DNA from: Microbacterium galbinum
Lineage (GTDB): Bacteria > Actinomycetota > Actinomycetes > Actinomycetales > Microbacteriaceae
Length of the DNA: 64,000 nucleotides
Direction of reading: 5' to 3'
Assembly: GCF_023091225.1 (NCBI RefSeq)
Contig: NZ_JAHWXM010000001.1
Span: forward strand, 1,984,001 to 2,048,000
A model generated the notes under the pieces. The model was given only the letters and a program-made list of their open reading frames with translations, made no database searches and had not been told where the DNA came from. Position numbers and translations under genes: made by a program. This document shows positions 40,709-50,455 of this stretch, piece after piece. The stretch's first letter is position 1. The number at the start of each line of letters is the position of its first letter.

Positions 40709-41002
40709 ATGACGAACTCCCCCGCACCCCACGTGCGTCCGAACCGGATCGCCCTGCCCGCGCTCGCGCCGACGCTGTTCGTCGTCGCCGCGTTGTTCCT
40801 GCCGATCGGCGCGTTCCTCGGCACGATCAACGCGGATCGCGACGCCGACTGGGCGATCTTCCAGACACAGCTCGGCACCGTCATCTTCTGGTTCGGAGCG
40901 GTGTCGCTGTTCATCGGCCTGCTGCTCGTCGGCATCCGCTCGATCGCGCAGCAGCACCTCGACTTCGCGTTGCGGGCGCAGCGCCTGCAACGACCCGAGT
41001 GA
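40709..41002 (+). CDS. Small two-TM membrane protein, 97 aa
   Basis: Two hydrophobic segments (about 18-38 and 57-77) with a polar N-terminus and a basic C-tail. TAGACT lies 7 nt before the ATG (leaderless type). It is convergent with a VOC gene across a long hairpin. Family not recognised; its length and layout resemble the 97-aa protein at 35048, though the sequences differ. Confidence 0.65.
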   Translation: MTNSPAPHVRPNRIALPALAPTLFVVAALFLPIGAFLGTINADRDADWAIFQTQLGTVIFWFGAVSLFIGLLLVGIRSIAQQHLDFALRAQRLQRPE

Positions 41003-41027
41003 CGCACGCCGACTCGCCCGCACCCCG

Positions 41028-41110
41028 TACCCAACTCAGGAAAGGTCGGCCGGATCGGCCCAAAAACCTCCGTTCCGGCCCGATTCGGCCAGTTCTTCCT
41101 GAGTTGGGTA
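41028..41110. terminator. 83-nt hairpin between convergent genes (family D)
   Basis: TACCCAACTCAGGAA on the left pairs with TTCCTGAGTTGGGTA on the right; inside, GGTCGGCCGGATCGGCC faces GGCCCGATTCGGCC. It would work as a bidirectional terminator, but its length and symmetry suggest a repeat unit. No second copy is seen in this window. Confidence 0.75.
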
Positions 41111-41125
41111 CAGCGCCGACCGGCC

Positions 41126-41563
41126 TCACGCCACGTCGAGCACCCAGGTCACCCCGAACCGGTCGGTGAGCATGCCGAATCCGGCCGACCAGGCCGAGGC
41201 GGCGAGCGGCTCGACGACGGTCGCGCCCACGGCGAGCGCTTCCCAGTACCCGGTGAGCTCGTCGAGCGACGAGGCCCGCAGCGACTGGAAGAACGGACGG
41301 TCGGTGATCGTGACACCGTTCTCCCGACGGGTGACGCCGGCCGGAGCGTCCGTCGCTCCGGGGATGTCATAGGCCATCAGTGCGATCGCGCCCCCGGCGA
41401 TCTGCCCGAAGACGACCTTGTCGGCGCCCGGAACGTCGGCCGGCATGCCGAAGTCCCCGTAGGTCGCCGCCGTGACGGTGCCGCCGAAGACCTCGGCGTA
41501 GAAGTCGAGCGCCGCGCGTGCGGTGCCGGCGAAGTTGAGGTGGGTCGTGGTGGTGACGGTCAT
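41126..41563 (-). CDS. VOC-family protein, PhnB-like, 145 aa
   Basis: Starts THLNFAGTARAALDFYAEVF with GGTV next, and ends FGMLTDRFGVTWVLDVA, the pattern of the PhnB/3-demethylubiquinone-like VOC group. Divergent from the WYL-domain regulator at 41663 and probably regulated by it. Substrate unknown. Confidence 0.85.
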   Translation of the reverse strand: MTVTTTTHLNFAGTARAALDFYAEVFGGTVTAATYGDFGMPADVPGADKVVFGQIAGGAIALMAYDIPGATDAPAGVTRRENGVTITDRPFFQSLRASSLDELTGYWEALAVGATVVEPLAASAWSAGFGMLTDRFGVTWVLDVA

Positions 41564-41662
41564 GATTCCTCCTGTGAGAGATGAGCCGAGCGGATGCCCG
41601 TACGACCACTCTCTCGACAGAAGAGGTCAGTTTCGGTCCTCTACTCGGCGCACAATGGAGAC

Positions 41663-42616
41663 ATGGCCGGAAGCTCGTCACGGATGCTCGCACTGCTCTC
41701 CCTTCTGCAGACGCAGCGCGATTGGCCCGGTGCCGTGCTCGCCGAGCGTCTCGAGGTGAGCCCGCGCACGGTGCGCCGCGACGTCGACCGGCTCCGCGAT
41801 CTCGGTTACCGGATCGGCGCGGTCAAGGGACCCGACGGCGGGTACCGACTCGCCGCCGGGTCGGAGCTCCCACCCCTCCTCTTCGACGACGAGCAGGCCG
41901 TCGCCGTCGCGGTCGCCCTGCAGAGCATCCCGGCGAGCGGCATCGACATCGACGAGGGAGCCGAGCGAGCCCTCGCGACGGTGCGCCAGGTCATGCCGTC
42001 GCGCTTGCGGCATCGGATCGACGGCATCCGCTTCCAGGGATCGACGGCTGCCGACCGCGTCGACCCCGCTACCCTCGAAGCGGTGACGGCCGCGGTGCGC
42101 GACCGGCACGTGCTGCGGTTCGACTACGGAGTGACCGAATCGGATGCCGCGCGCCGCCGCGTCGAGCCGCATGATGTCGTGTCGCGCCAGGGCCGCTGGT
42201 ACCTGATCGCGTGGGATCTCGACCGCGACGACTGGCGCATCTTCCGCCTCGGCCGCCTGCACCCGCGCATCCCGACCGGCCCAGCGTTCACTCCGCGCCC
42301 GCTGCCCGGCGGGGTCGACGCCCGCACCTTCCTCGCGGCACGGTCGAAGGGATCGGATGCCGTCGACCGCTGGCCCTGCATCGGCACCGTCGTGATCGAC
42401 CTGCCCGCCCGCGAGATCACTCCGTACCTCGACGACGGCGACCTCGAGCAGCTCCCCGACGGACGCTGCCGCCTCACGCTCGGGTCCTGGTCGTGGACAG
42501 GTCTGGTCGCTGCGGTCACCCGCTTCGACGCCCCCTTCACGATCGAGGGACCCGCGGCGTTCGCCGAGGCATCCGCCGCTCTCTCGGCACGCCTGGCCGC
42601 GGCATCCGCCCCCTGA
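41663..42616 (+). CDS. YafY-type HTH/WYL-domain regulator, 317 aa
   Basis: N-terminal HTH of the DeoR type: [38 protein letters not shown]. The WYL domain is at about 140-210, with the [16 protein letters not shown] stretch, where WYL-type residues are W-Y-L exactly. A C-terminal WCX-like extension follows. WYL domains sense ligands such as nucleic acids or nucleotides. ATG at 41663 is used; the longer frame from 41594 runs into the divergent promoter. Confidence 0.85.
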   Translation: MAGSSSRMLALLSLLQTQRDWPGAVLAERLEVSPRTVRRDVDRLRDLGYRIGAVKGPDGGYRLAAGSELPPLLFDDEQAVAVAVALQSIPASGIDIDEGAERALATVRQVMPSRLRHRIDGIRFQGSTAADRVDPATLEAVTAAVRDRHVLRFDYGVTESDAARRRVEPHDVVSRQGRWYLIAWDLDRDDWRIFRLGRLHPRIPTGPAFTPRPLPGGVDARTFLAARSKGSDAVDRWPCIGTVVIDLPAREITPYLDDGDLEQLPDGRCRLTLGSWSWTGLVAAVTRFDAPFTIEGPAAFAEASAALSARLAAASAP

Positions 42617-42682
42617 AGCGCGCACGACTGCACCGATCCACCACCCCCACGACACCCGGCCGGCCACCCGACCGCACCCCGG

Positions 42683-42688
42683 TAGACT
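42683..42688 (+). promoter_or_regulatory. -10-like element of purL
   Basis: TAGACT stands 38 nt before the GTG start of purL; with TTGGAG as ribosome-binding site this would be a leadered transcript, unlike the leaderless genes of the window. Confidence 0.35.
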
Positions 42689-42725
42689 GGCACTGCCCCG
42701 CCGGCCCCTTCCTCTTGGAGTGTGC

Positions 42726-45053
42726 GTGACCACCGCCCCTGCACCTGCCCGCAAGCACGTCCCCGACTCCGTCTCGAACGCGATCGCGACGCCCGAGAAG
42801 GAGCAGCCCTACGCGGCGCTCGGACTCAAGCCCGACGAGTACGCGAAGATCCGCGAGATCCTCGGACGCCGCCCCACCTCGGGCGAGCTGGCGATGTACT
42901 CGGTCATGTGGTCGGAGCACTGCTCGTACAAGAGCAGCAAGAACTACCTGCGCCGCTTCGGCCAGAAGGTCTCCGACGAGATGAAGGAACGCCTCATGGT
43001 GGGCATGGGCCAGAACGCGGGCGTCATCGACGTCGGCGAGGGCTGGGCCGTCACCTTCAAGGCCGAAAGCCACAACCACCCGAGCTTCATCGAGCCCTTC
43101 CAGGGTGCGGCGACCGGCGTCGGCGGCATCGTGCGCGACATCATCTCGATGGGCGCCCGCCCGGTCGCGGTCATGGACGCCCTGCGCTTCGGTGCGATCG
43201 ACCACCCCGACACCGCCCGCGTCGTGCACGGCGTGACCAGCGGCATCAGCTTCTACGGCAACTGCCTCGGCCTGCCGAACATCGGCGGCGAGACGGTCTT
43301 CGACTCGGTCTACCAGGCCAACCCGCTCGTCAACGCGCTCGCGGTGGGCGTGCTGCGCCACGAGGACCTCAAGCTCGCCAACGCGACCGGCGTCGGCAAC
43401 AAGGTCGTGCTGTTCGGCGCCCGCACGGGTGGCGACGGCATCGGCGGCGCGAGCATCCTCGCCTCCGACACGTTCGCCGACGGCGGCCCGACCAAGCGCC
43501 CCGCGGTGCAGGTCGGCGACCCCTTCGCCGAGAAGGTGCTCATCGAGTGCTGCCTCGAGCTCTACCGCGACGAGCTCGTCGAGGCGATCCAGGACCTCGG
43601 CGCCGCGGGCATCTCGTGCGCGACCAGTGAGCTCGCCGCCAACGGCAACAGCGGCATGAAGGTGTCGCTCGACAACGTGCTGCTGCGCGACCCCTCGCTG
43701 ACCGCCGAAGAGATCCTCATGTCGGAGTCGCAGGAGCGCATGATGGCGATCGTCGCGCCCGAGAAGCTCGACGCGTTCCTCGCCGTGGTGGACAAGTGGG
43801 AGGTCGAGACCTCCGTGCTCGGCGAGGTCACCGGCGACGGACGCCTCGTCATCGACTGGCAGGGCGAGCGCATCGTCGACGTCGACCCCTCGACGGTCGC
43901 GGTCGACGGCCCGGTCTACGACCGCCCGGTCGCCTACCCGACGTGGATCGACGCACTGCAGGCGGATGCCGCCGAGCTGCTGCCCCGCGCGAACGACGCC
44001 GACACCCTGCGCGAGCAGTTCCTCGCGCTGGTGGGCTCGCCGAACCTGGCCGACACGAGCTGGATCACCAACCAGTACGACTACTACGTGCTCGGCAACA
44101 CGGCCCTGAGCTTCCCCGACGACGCCGGCATGATCCGCGTCGACGAGGAGTCGGGACTCGGCTTCTCGATCTCCACCGACGCCAACGGCCGTTACTGCCA
44201 GCTCGACCCCTACGCGGGTGCACAGCTGGCCCTGGCCGAGGCGTACCGCAACGTCGCCGTCACCGGCGCCGTGCCCACCGCGATCACCGACTGCCTCAAC
44301 TTCGGTTCTCCCGAGAACCCCGAGGTCATGTGGCAGTTCGGCCAGACGGTCGACGGCCTCGCCGACGGATGCTTCGAACTGGGCACCCCGGTCACCGGCG
44401 GCAACGTCTCGTTCTACAACCAGACCGGCGACGTGCCGATCCACCCGACCCCGCTCGTGGGCGTGCTCGGCATCATCGACGATGTCTCGCGCCGCATCCC
44501 CTCGGGATGGCAGGACGAGGGCCAGAACATCTACCTGCTCGGCACCACCTCGACCGAGCTCTCGGGTTCGGCGTGGGCCGAGGTCGTGCACCAGCACCTC
44601 GGCGGACTCCCCCCGAAGGTCGACCTCGCGGGCGAGAAGCGCCTCGCGGGCCTGCTCGCCGCCGCGCGCGACGAGTGGCTGATCTCGTCGGCGCACGATG
44701 TCTCCGAGGGCGGCCTCGGCCAGGCCCTCGCCGAGGGAGTCATGCGCTTCGGCGTCGGCGCCCGCGTGTGGCTCACCGAGATCATCGACCGCGACGGTGT
44801 GGATGCGGCATCCGCCCTGTTCTCCGAGTCGACCGGTCGCGTCATCGTGACCGTGCCGCGCGAGGACGACGTGAAGTTCCGCGGCCTCTGCGAGGGACGC
44901 GGCTACCCGGTCATGCGTATCGGCGTGACCGACAGCGAGCCGCAGCTCGAGGTGCAGGACGTCTTCACGATCCCCGTCGCCGAGCTGCGCGAGCGCTCGG
45001 CCGCCACGCTGCCGTCGTACTTCGGTCCGACCGTCACCGAACAGGTTTCCTGA
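42726..45053 (+). CDS. purL: Phosphoribosylformylglycinamidine synthase subunit PurL
   Basis: A 775-aa enzyme of step four of purine synthesis, in the small form that works with PurS and PurQ (not encoded in the window). Visible motifs are [19 protein letters not shown] near the N-terminus, [19 protein letters not shown] for substrate binding, [18 protein letters not shown], and [17 protein letters not shown]. The second AIRS-like half follows. GTG at 42726 with TTGGAG 5 nt upstream is chosen as start. The stop overlaps the next ATG. Confidence 0.95.
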   Translation: MTTAPAPARKHVPDSVSNAIATPEKEQPYAALGLKPDEYAKIREILGRRPTSGELAMYSVMWSEHCSYKSSKNYLRRFGQKVSDEMKERLMVGMGQNAGVIDVGEGWAVTFKAESHNHPSFIEPFQGAATGVGGIVRDIISMGARPVAVMDALRFGAIDHPDTARVVHGVTSGISFYGNCLGLPNIGGETVFDSVYQANPLVNALAVGVLRHEDLKLANATGVGNKVVLFGARTGGDGIGGASILASDTFADGGPTKRPAVQVGDPFAEKVLIECCLELYRDELVEAIQDLGAAGISCATSELAANGNSGMKVSLDNVLLRDPSLTAEEILMSESQERMMAIVAPEKLDAFLAVVDKWEVETSVLGEVTGDGRLVIDWQGERIVDVDPSTVAVDGPVYDRPVAYPTWIDALQADAAELLPRANDADTLREQFLALVGSPNLADTSWITNQYDYYVLGNTALSFPDDAGMIRVDEESGLGFSISTDANGRYCQLDPYAGAQLALAEAYRNVAVTGAVPTAITDCLNFGSPENPEVMWQFGQTVDGLADGCFELGTPVTGGNVSFYNQTGDVPIHPTPLVGVLGIIDDVSRRIPSGWQDEGQNIYLLGTTSTELSGSAWAEVVHQHLGGLPPKVDLAGEKRLAGLLAAARDEWLISSAHDVSEGGLGQALAEGVMRFGVGARVWLTEIIDRDGVDAASALFSESTGRVIVTVPREDDVKFRGLCEGRGYPVMRIGVTDSEPQLEVQDVFTIPVAELRERSAATLPSYFGPTVTEQVS

Positions 45054-45247
45054 TGAGCGACCTCAGCCGTCGCGAGCCCAACGAGCCGGCCCGGCGCGAG
45101 AGCGTCCGTCCCGAGCTCAGCGAGGACTACGGCGACCTCGGCGAGCGCCGCAACCGGCGCATCCGGGTGATCGCGTGGACGGTCATCATCGCGCTGATCC
45201 TCGGTGGTGGCGGCGCGACGCTGTTCACCCTGCTCCCCGGTTTCTGA
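45053..45247 (+). CDS. Small single-TM protein coupled to purL, 64 aa
   Basis: A highly charged N-terminus (RREPNEPARRESVRPELSED), then one TM helix (VIAWTVIIALILGGGGATLF) and a short tail. The ATG overlaps the purL stop (TGATG), so it is translated with purL. Role unknown. Confidence 0.7.
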   Translation: MSDLSRREPNEPARRESVRPELSEDYGDLGERRNRRIRVIAWTVIIALILGGGGATLFTLLPGF

Positions 45248-45270
45248 GGCATCCGCTTTCCGGGCTTGCG

Positions 45271-45607
45271 ACGCTTCGACAAGCTCAGCGACCCAGGGCG
45301 GTCGGCTCAGCGACCCAGGGCGGTCGGCTCAGCGACCCAGCGTTGAAACTGGGTCCCTGAGCCTGTCGAAGGGCCCGACCCCGCGCACCGCAACGCAGGA
45401 GATCTCGCCTTCTGCAGGATCGAATACCGCGGATGCTCCTGCGATACGCGAGATCTCCTGCCGTTCTGCGTAGGGGACGCTTCGACAAGCTCAGCGACCC
45501 AGCGTCTTGGCTCAGCAACCCAGCGTCTTGGCTCAGCGCCCCAGCGTCTTAGCTCAGCAGCCCAGGGGGGAAACCCGGTCCCTGAGCGAGCGCAGCGAGA
45601 CGAAGGG
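45271..45607. repeat. Dense composite of family A and B repeats with tandem 21-22-nt units
   Basis: Contains family-B arms at about 45272, 45356 and 45478; CAGCGACCCAGGGCGGTCGG repeated twice; AGGAGATCTCGC and GCGAGATCTCCTGC as an inverted module (45396-45461); a GCGTCTTGGCTCAG-type unit repeated three times (from 45497); and a family-A half at 45573-45607. It fills the 363-nt space between the purL operon and the TetR gene. I see no gene in it. Confidence 0.8.
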
Positions 45608-45610
45608 CGC

Positions 45611-46183
45611 TCAGCGCGCGAACAGGAACCGCGCCAACCGCACGACGCCCTCGGAGTCGCGCTTCTCGCGGCCGAGCGACTCGACGATGATGGCGCCGAG
45701 GATCGCGCGGCCGATCTGCGCGACGGGGGCATCCTCGGCCAGCTGGCCGTCGCGGATGCCGGCGCGCAGCCGCGAGCCGAGATGCTCCTCGACGCCCAGA
45801 CTCTCGCCGAGGTGCTGGCCGACTCCGGCATCCTCGGTCGCCGCCGCGACCAGCGACCGCAGCAGCGCGCCGCCCTGGGGTTCGTCGAGGATCGCGAGCA
45901 CGCTGCGCAACCACGCCTCGACGTCGGCGGAGAGGTCGCCCGTGTACGGCACGACGAAGTCGACGGGGATGAGCCGCCCCTCGGCGAGGCACTCCCCGAT
46001 CAGGGCTCCGCGCGACGGCCACCACCGGTAGATGGTCTGCTTGCCGACGCCGGCCTCTTTCGCGATGCCCTCGATCGTCAGCCGGTCGTAGCCCTGATTG
46101 TGGAACAGCCGGGCGGTGGCGTCGAGGATCGCCTCGCGCGCGGCGGTGCTGCGCACGGGTCCGCTTCGATGCTCGTTCACCAT
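45611..46183 (-). CDS. TetR-family regulator, 190 aa
   Basis: HTH: LTIEGIAKEAGVGKQTIYRW and WPSRGALIGECL. The C-terminal domain is a standard TetR ligand-binding domain. It is divergent from the MMPL exporter, the usual arrangement for a repressor of an efflux or lipid exporter. Confidence 0.85.
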   Translation of the reverse strand: MVNEHRSGPVRSTAAREAILDATARLFHNQGYDRLTIEGIAKEAGVGKQTIYRWWPSRGALIGECLAEGRLIPVDFVVPYTGDLSADVEAWLRSVLAILDEPQGGALLRSLVAAATEDAGVGQHLGESLGVEEHLGSRLRAGIRDGQLAEDAPVAQIGRAILGAIIVESLGREKRDSEGVVRLARFLFAR

Positions 46184-46252
46184 CCATTCAGGATAGCCAC
46201 AGATCTCTAGACGAGACGTGCCGTATGCTCAACGAGTCTGAAGGAGATCGTC

Positions 46253-48814
46253 TTGGCTTCACTGCTTTTCCGTCTGGGTTCTTTCGCTGCGCGCAAGGCG
46301 TGGACGGTGGTCATCTCGTGGGTCGTGATCCTCGGCCTCGGGGTCGGCGCGTTCCTCACGCTCGGCGGCACGCTCAGCAACAGCTTCGACATCCCCGGCA
46401 CCGCCTCGGGCGAGGTCATCGACGAGCTCGCCGACAAGCTGCCCGACACCGCCGGAGGCACGGGCACCGTGGTCTACCAGACCGAGAACGGCGAGCCCTT
46501 CACCGACGAGCAGAAGAAGGAGATCTCGGCGCTCGCGGCGAGCGCCGAAGACCTCGACGGCGTCGCCCGGGTCATCGACCCCTTCGACGCCCAGCAGCAG
46601 CAGGCCGACCAGGAGCAGGAGCTCGCCGACGGCGCCGCACAGATCGCCGACGGCCGCACGCAGCTGGATGCCGGTCAGGCCCAGCTCGACAGCGGACGCA
46701 CCCAGCTCGAAGACGGCATCGCGCAGATCGACGCCGGCATCGCCCAGGCCCAGGCGGCCGGAGCCCCGGCACAGCAGATCACCGTGCTCGAGGGGCAGAA
46801 GGCCGCGCTCACCTCTCAGCTCGCCGCCCTCGACGCCCAGCAGCAGACGATCGACCAGAACCGCGACGACCTCGACGCCAACGCCGAGCAGCTCGACCTC
46901 GGCACCACCCTCCTCGATCTCACGGACGGCATCGGCGTCGTCTCGGATGACGGCTCGACCGCCATCGTCAACGTCTCGTTCGTCGACCCGCGCCTCGAGC
47001 TCTCCGAAGAGGTCAAGCAAGAAACGATCTCGCACTTCGACGACACCGCCGTCGAGGGCACCACGGTCGACTTCGGCACCGACATCGCCCAGGGCGTTCC
47101 CGAGATCTTCGGCATCGGCGAGGCGATCGGACTCGCCTTCGCGGCGGTCGTGCTCATCGTCATGCTCGGCTCGCTGATCGGCGCCGCACTCCCCATCATC
47201 ACCGCGATCGTCGGCGTGGGCGTCGGCGTGACCTCGTCGCTGGCCTTCTCGGGCGTCGTCGACATGGCATCCGTCACCCCCGTGCTGGGGGTGATGCTCG
47301 GGCTCGCGGTCGGCATCGACTACTCGCTCTTCATCGTCAACCGCCACCGCAAGCAGCTGCTCGCCGGATCCCCCGTGCGCGAGTCGATCGGGCTCGCCAC
47401 CGGAACCTCGGGCACCGCGGTCGTCTTCGCCGGCGCGACCGTGATCGTCGCGCTGCTCGCCCTCAACGTCACTGGTGTGCCGTTCCTCGGCCTCATGGGC
47501 ACCGTCGGCGCCGTGTGCGTCGCGGTCGCCGTACTCGTCGCGATCACCCTCGCCCCCGCGATCCTCGGCCTCATCGGCGACCGTCTGCTCGGCAAGAAGG
47601 CCCGCGCGACCGTCGGCGAGCCGCACGCCACCGGCAAGCCCGTGAAGCGCATGTCGACGCTGCGCGCCGTCGTCACCGTGCTCGTCAGCATCGTGGGCCT
47701 GCTCATCATCGCCATCCCCTCGATGTCGATGCGCCTCGGCCTGCCCGACGGCGGCAGCGAGCCCAGCGACTCCACCAGCTACCGCGCCTTCCACGCCGTG
47801 AACGAGCAGTTCGGCGAGGGAGCCAACGGCCCGCTCCTCGTCACGGCCACCCTCGACGAGGCGGTCAGTGACGACGACCTGCTCGCCACGCAGGTGGAGG
47901 TCGCGCAGAAGCTCGCCGATCAGGACGACGTGGTCGCCGTCGCGCCCGTCGCGACCTCCGACGACAACACGCTCCTCGCCTTCCAGGTGCTGCCGGCCGA
48001 AGGCCCCAACAGCTCCTCGACGGAACAGCTCGTGCAGAGTATCCGTTCGCTGCCCGAACTCGACGGCGGCATCACGCTCGGCGTCGCCGGTCAGGCGGCC
48101 GTCAACATCGACATCTCCGAGGCACTCGCCGGAGTCCTGCCGCTGTACCTCGTGGTCGTCGTCGGACTCTCGCTGCTGATCATGATCGTCGTGTTCCGCT
48201 CGCTGCTCGTGCCGGTCATCGCCACCGGAGGCTTCGTGCTGTCGCTCTTCGCGACGTACGGCCTGATCGTGGCGGTGTTCCAGTTCGGCTGGGGCGCCGA
48301 CATCATCGGGCTGCACAGCACCGGACCGATCCTCAGCTTCCTGCCGGTGATCCTCGTCGGCATCCTGTTCGGCCTCGCGATGGACTACCAGCTCTTCCTC
48401 GCCTCCGGCATGCGCGAGGCCTACGTGCACGGGGCGTCGGCGCGGGATGCCGTGGCGCAGGGCTTCCGCGCCGGCCGCTCGGTCGTGATCGCCGCCGCCC
48501 TCATCATGGTGTCGGTGTTCGGCGGGTTCATCTTCTCGGAGTCGACGATCATCCGGTCGATCGGCTTCGGCCTCGCGTTCGGTGTGCTGCTCGACGCGTT
48601 CGTCGTGCGGATGCTGCTCATGCCCGCGCTCATGCACCTGCTCGGGAAATCGGCCTGGTGGCTGCCGCGCTGGCTCGACCGCCTGTTGCCCAATGTCGAC
48701 ATGGAGGGTGCCGCGCTCGAGCGCGACCACCCCGCCGTGCACACCGACAGCATCCCGACGGTCGAGACGCCCGAGCCGAAGACGCGCGCCGAGCGCAAGC
48801 GGCGGCAGGGCTGA
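46253..48814 (+). CDS. MMPL-family RND exporter
   Basis: An 853-aa protein with the two-fold RND layout: TM1 (VVISWVVILGLGVGAFLTLG), a large outside domain, five TM helices, then a repeat of both. The first outside domain carries a long coiled coil of Gln/Asp/Ala heptads (GAAQIADGRTQLDAGQAQLD). TM4-like segments show the GVAVGIDYSLF-type motif (GLAVGIDYSLFIVNRHRKQL) and, in the second half, LFGLAMDYQLFLASGMREAY, the conserved MMPL proton-relay Asp-Tyr pairs. TTG at 46253 with AAGGAG upstream is the start. Exports lipids or drugs; substrate unknown. Divergent TetR. Confidence 0.9.
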   Translation: MASLLFRLGSFAARKAWTVVISWVVILGLGVGAFLTLGGTLSNSFDIPGTASGEVIDELADKLPDTAGGTGTVVYQTENGEPFTDEQKKEISALAASAEDLDGVARVIDPFDAQQQQADQEQELADGAAQIADGRTQLDAGQAQLDSGRTQLEDGIAQIDAGIAQAQAAGAPAQQITVLEGQKAALTSQLAALDAQQQTIDQNRDDLDANAEQLDLGTTLLDLTDGIGVVSDDGSTAIVNVSFVDPRLELSEEVKQETISHFDDTAVEGTTVDFGTDIAQGVPEIFGIGEAIGLAFAAVVLIVMLGSLIGAALPIITAIVGVGVGVTSSLAFSGVVDMASVTPVLGVMLGLAVGIDYSLFIVNRHRKQLLAGSPVRESIGLATGTSGTAVVFAGATVIVALLALNVTGVPFLGLMGTVGAVCVAVAVLVAITLAPAILGLIGDRLLGKKARATVGEPHATGKPVKRMSTLRAVVTVLVSIVGLLIIAIPSMSMRLGLPDGGSEPSDSTSYRAFHAVNEQFGEGANGPLLVTATLDEAVSDDDLLATQVEVAQKLADQDDVVAVAPVATSDDNTLLAFQVLPAEGPNSSSTEQLVQSIRSLPELDGGITLGVAGQAAVNIDISEALAGVLPLYLVVVVGLSLLIMIVVFRSLLVPVIATGGFVLSLFATYGLIVAVFQFGWGADIIGLHSTGPILSFLPVILVGILFGLAMDYQLFLASGMREAYVHGASARDAVAQGFRAGRSVVIAAALIMVSVFGGFIFSESTIIRSIGFGLAFGVLLDAFVVRMLLMPALMHLLGKSAWWLPRWLDRLLPNVDMEGAALERDHPAVHTDSIPTVETPEPKTRAERKRRQG

Positions 48815-48853
48815 GCCCAAGCGGCAGGGCCGAGCGCAAGCGGCAGGGCTGAG

Positions 48854-48930
48854 CCCTTCGTCTCGCTCCGCTCGCTCAGGAACCGAGTAACCCGATTCCT
48901 GAGCGAGGAGCGCAGCGACGAGACGATGGG
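48854..48930. repeat. Intergenic inverted repeat, family A
   Basis: CCCTTCGTCTCGCTCCGCTC is mirrored by GAGCGCAGCGACGAGACGAT. The central arms are GGAACCGAG and CGATTCC. It lies between the MMPL and DksA-like genes. Upstream, at 48814-48850, AAGCGGCAGGGCTGAGC is duplicated next to the MMPL stop. Confidence 0.8.
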
Positions 48931-48950
48931 CCGCACAGTAGGGTGGCCGC

Positions 48951-49310
48951 ATGGAGGAGGACGACGGTCGGCTGCGCGCGCTGCTCACGGCCATGCGTGC
49001 GCAGGCGGATGCCCGTGTCCGGGCGACCGCGGCGATCCTCACCGAGCTCACCCACGACCGCGAGGGCTCGAACGACGACGACGAGCACGACCCCGAGGGG
49101 GTCACGCTGTCGTCGGAGTGGTCGCGGCTGACCGGGCTCGCGGAGGCCGCGGCATCCGAACTCCAGCAGGTCGACGACGCGCTCGCACGCATGGATGCCG
49201 GCACCTACGGCGTGTGCCTGAACTGCGGCCGACCGATCCCGGCCGCCCGGCTCGAGGTGCGTCCGTTCGCCGAGTACTGCGTCGCCTGCGCCGAGAAGCT
49301 CGGGCACTGA
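48951..49310 (+). CDS. TraR/DksA-type zinc-finger protein, 119 aa
   Basis: An N-terminal helical region and acidic middle (NDDDEHDPEG) precede a DksA/TraR C4 zinc finger: CLNCGRPIPAARLEVRPFAE followed by YCVACA. In other bacteria such proteins bind the RNA polymerase secondary channel; in actinobacteria the role is unproven. TAGGGT is 6 nt before the ATG (leaderless type). Confidence 0.85.
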   Translation: MEEDDGRLRALLTAMRAQADARVRATAAILTELTHDREGSNDDDEHDPEGVTLSSEWSRLTGLAEAAASELQQVDDALARMDAGTYGVCLNCGRPIPAARLEVRPFAEYCVACAEKLGH

Positions 49311-49342
49311 CAACTCCGGCGCGCGGGGCTAGCATTCCGAGC

Positions 49343-49780
49343 ATGCCCATCGCACTCGAGAACGTCGGCATCGCCGTGCGCGACATCGACGCCACCATCG
49401 CTTTCTTCACCGACCTCGGCCTGGAGGTCGTCGGCCGCGACACCGTCAGCGGCGACTGGGCCGACACGGCGGTGGGGCTCGACGGCAACCATGCGCGCAT
49501 CGCGATGCTGCAGACGCCCGACGGTCACGGCCGTCTCGAGCTGTTCGAGTACATCCATCCCGATGCGATCGAGACCGAGCCGACCCTCCCGAACGAGATC
49601 GGGATGCACCGGGTCGCCTTCTCGGTCGACGACATCGACGCATCCCTCGAGATCGCCGCCCGTCACGGCTGCCACCCGCTGCGCGGGGTCGCGAACTACC
49701 AGGACGTCTATCGGCTCGCCTACGTGCGCGGCCCGAGCGGCATCATCGTGATGCTCGCGCAGGACCTCACTCGCGGCTGA
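49343..49780 (+). CDS. VOC-family protein, 145 aa
   Basis: Two beta-alpha-beta-beta-beta halves of the glyoxalase fold: NVGIAVRDIDATIAFFTDLG and MHRVAFSVDDIDASLEIAAR. Possible metal ligands are His/Glu residues in RLELFEYIHP and MHRV. TAGCAT stands 7 nt before the ATG (leaderless type). Convergent with a TetR gene. Substrate unknown. Confidence 0.85.
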   Translation: MPIALENVGIAVRDIDATIAFFTDLGLEVVGRDTVSGDWADTAVGLDGNHARIAMLQTPDGHGRLELFEYIHPDAIETEPTLPNEIGMHRVAFSVDDIDASLEIAARHGCHPLRGVANYQDVYRLAYVRGPSGIIVMLAQDLTRG

Positions 49781-49800
49781 TCCCGAGCGAGAGCAGCGCG

Positions 49801-50385
49801 TCAGTCGCGGCGGGAAGCCAGGCGGATGCCGTCCCACAGCCGCGAGAGACGCTCGACCATGTCGACCTCGGGGTCGAGGAGCCACTGCACCTGGAGCCCG
49901 TCGGCGGCGGCGAGCACGATGTCGACCGCGATCTTCGGGTCGAGCGTCGCACCGAGCTCCCCGGACTTCTGGGCGCGGTCGATCACGCCCGTGAGCACGC
50001 CGCGCGCCCACGCGTAGCGTTCGACGAAGTACTCGTGTGCGGGATGCCCCACCATCGTGGCCTCCGCCGAGAACTCGACGAAGAGCCGCACGAGACCGGG
50101 GACCGAGACGTTGTGCTCGATGATCGAGAGGAATCCGGCGAACGTGGGGTCTGGGTCCATGAACTCGCCGAGGTCGCGCTCGTCGCGGGCGCGCAGAACC
50201 TCCATGTAGAGCTCTTCGCGCGAGCCGAAGTAGTGCATGAGTCCGGGCTGGGTCAGACCGACCCGCGCGGCGATCTCTCGATTCGACGCCTTGCGGTAGC
50301 CGACCTCCGCCACCACGTCGAGCGCGACCTGCAGGATCTCCTCCCGCTTCGCCACACCCTTCGCGTACCTTCCCCGCGCCACCAT
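49801..50385 (-). CDS. TetR-family regulator, 194 aa
   Basis: HTH: ASNREIAARVGLTQPGLMHY, then FGSREELYMEVL. The C-terminal domain with LAAADGLQVQWLLDPEVD matches the BetI-like TetR_C_6 type. TAGAAT is 8 nt before ATG 50385 (leaderless type); GTG starts at 50391 and 50382 are alternatives. Confidence 0.85.
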   Translation of the reverse strand: MVARGRYAKGVAKREEILQVALDVVAEVGYRKASNREIAARVGLTQPGLMHYFGSREELYMEVLRARDERDLGEFMDPDPTFAGFLSIIEHNVSVPGLVRLFVEFSAEATMVGHPAHEYFVERYAWARGVLTGVIDRAQKSGELGATLDPKIAVDIVLAAADGLQVQWLLDPEVDMVERLSRLWDGIRLASRRD

Positions 50386-50387
50386 GC

Positions 50388-50410
50388 GCACATTCTAGAT
50401 TCGAATGCCA
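50388..50410. promoter_or_regulatory. Operator-like element at the TetR promoter
   Basis: CATTC-TAGATTC-GAATG is an inverted repeat covering the TAGAAT hexamer of the TetR gene at 50385, so the protein could repress itself and the convergent-upstream oxidoreductase region. Confidence 0.4.
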
Positions 50411-50455
50411 CCGGGAAACCGATTTCCTGCGCCTGCCGTCATCGAAGAGGGCGCC

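Noticed and set aside
42537..44696. Long minus-strand open frame opposite purL
   Set aside because: Antisense shadow of purL, with no recognisable domain.
45285..45607. Short frames in the purL-TetR spacer
   Set aside because: They are read through repeats (products such as LRQAQG and SLSKG) and have no ribosome-binding site.
46259..49204. Long minus-strand open frame opposite the MMPL gene
   Set aside because: Antisense shadow of the MMPL gene; the composition is low in complexity and the plus-strand protein has clear RND motifs.
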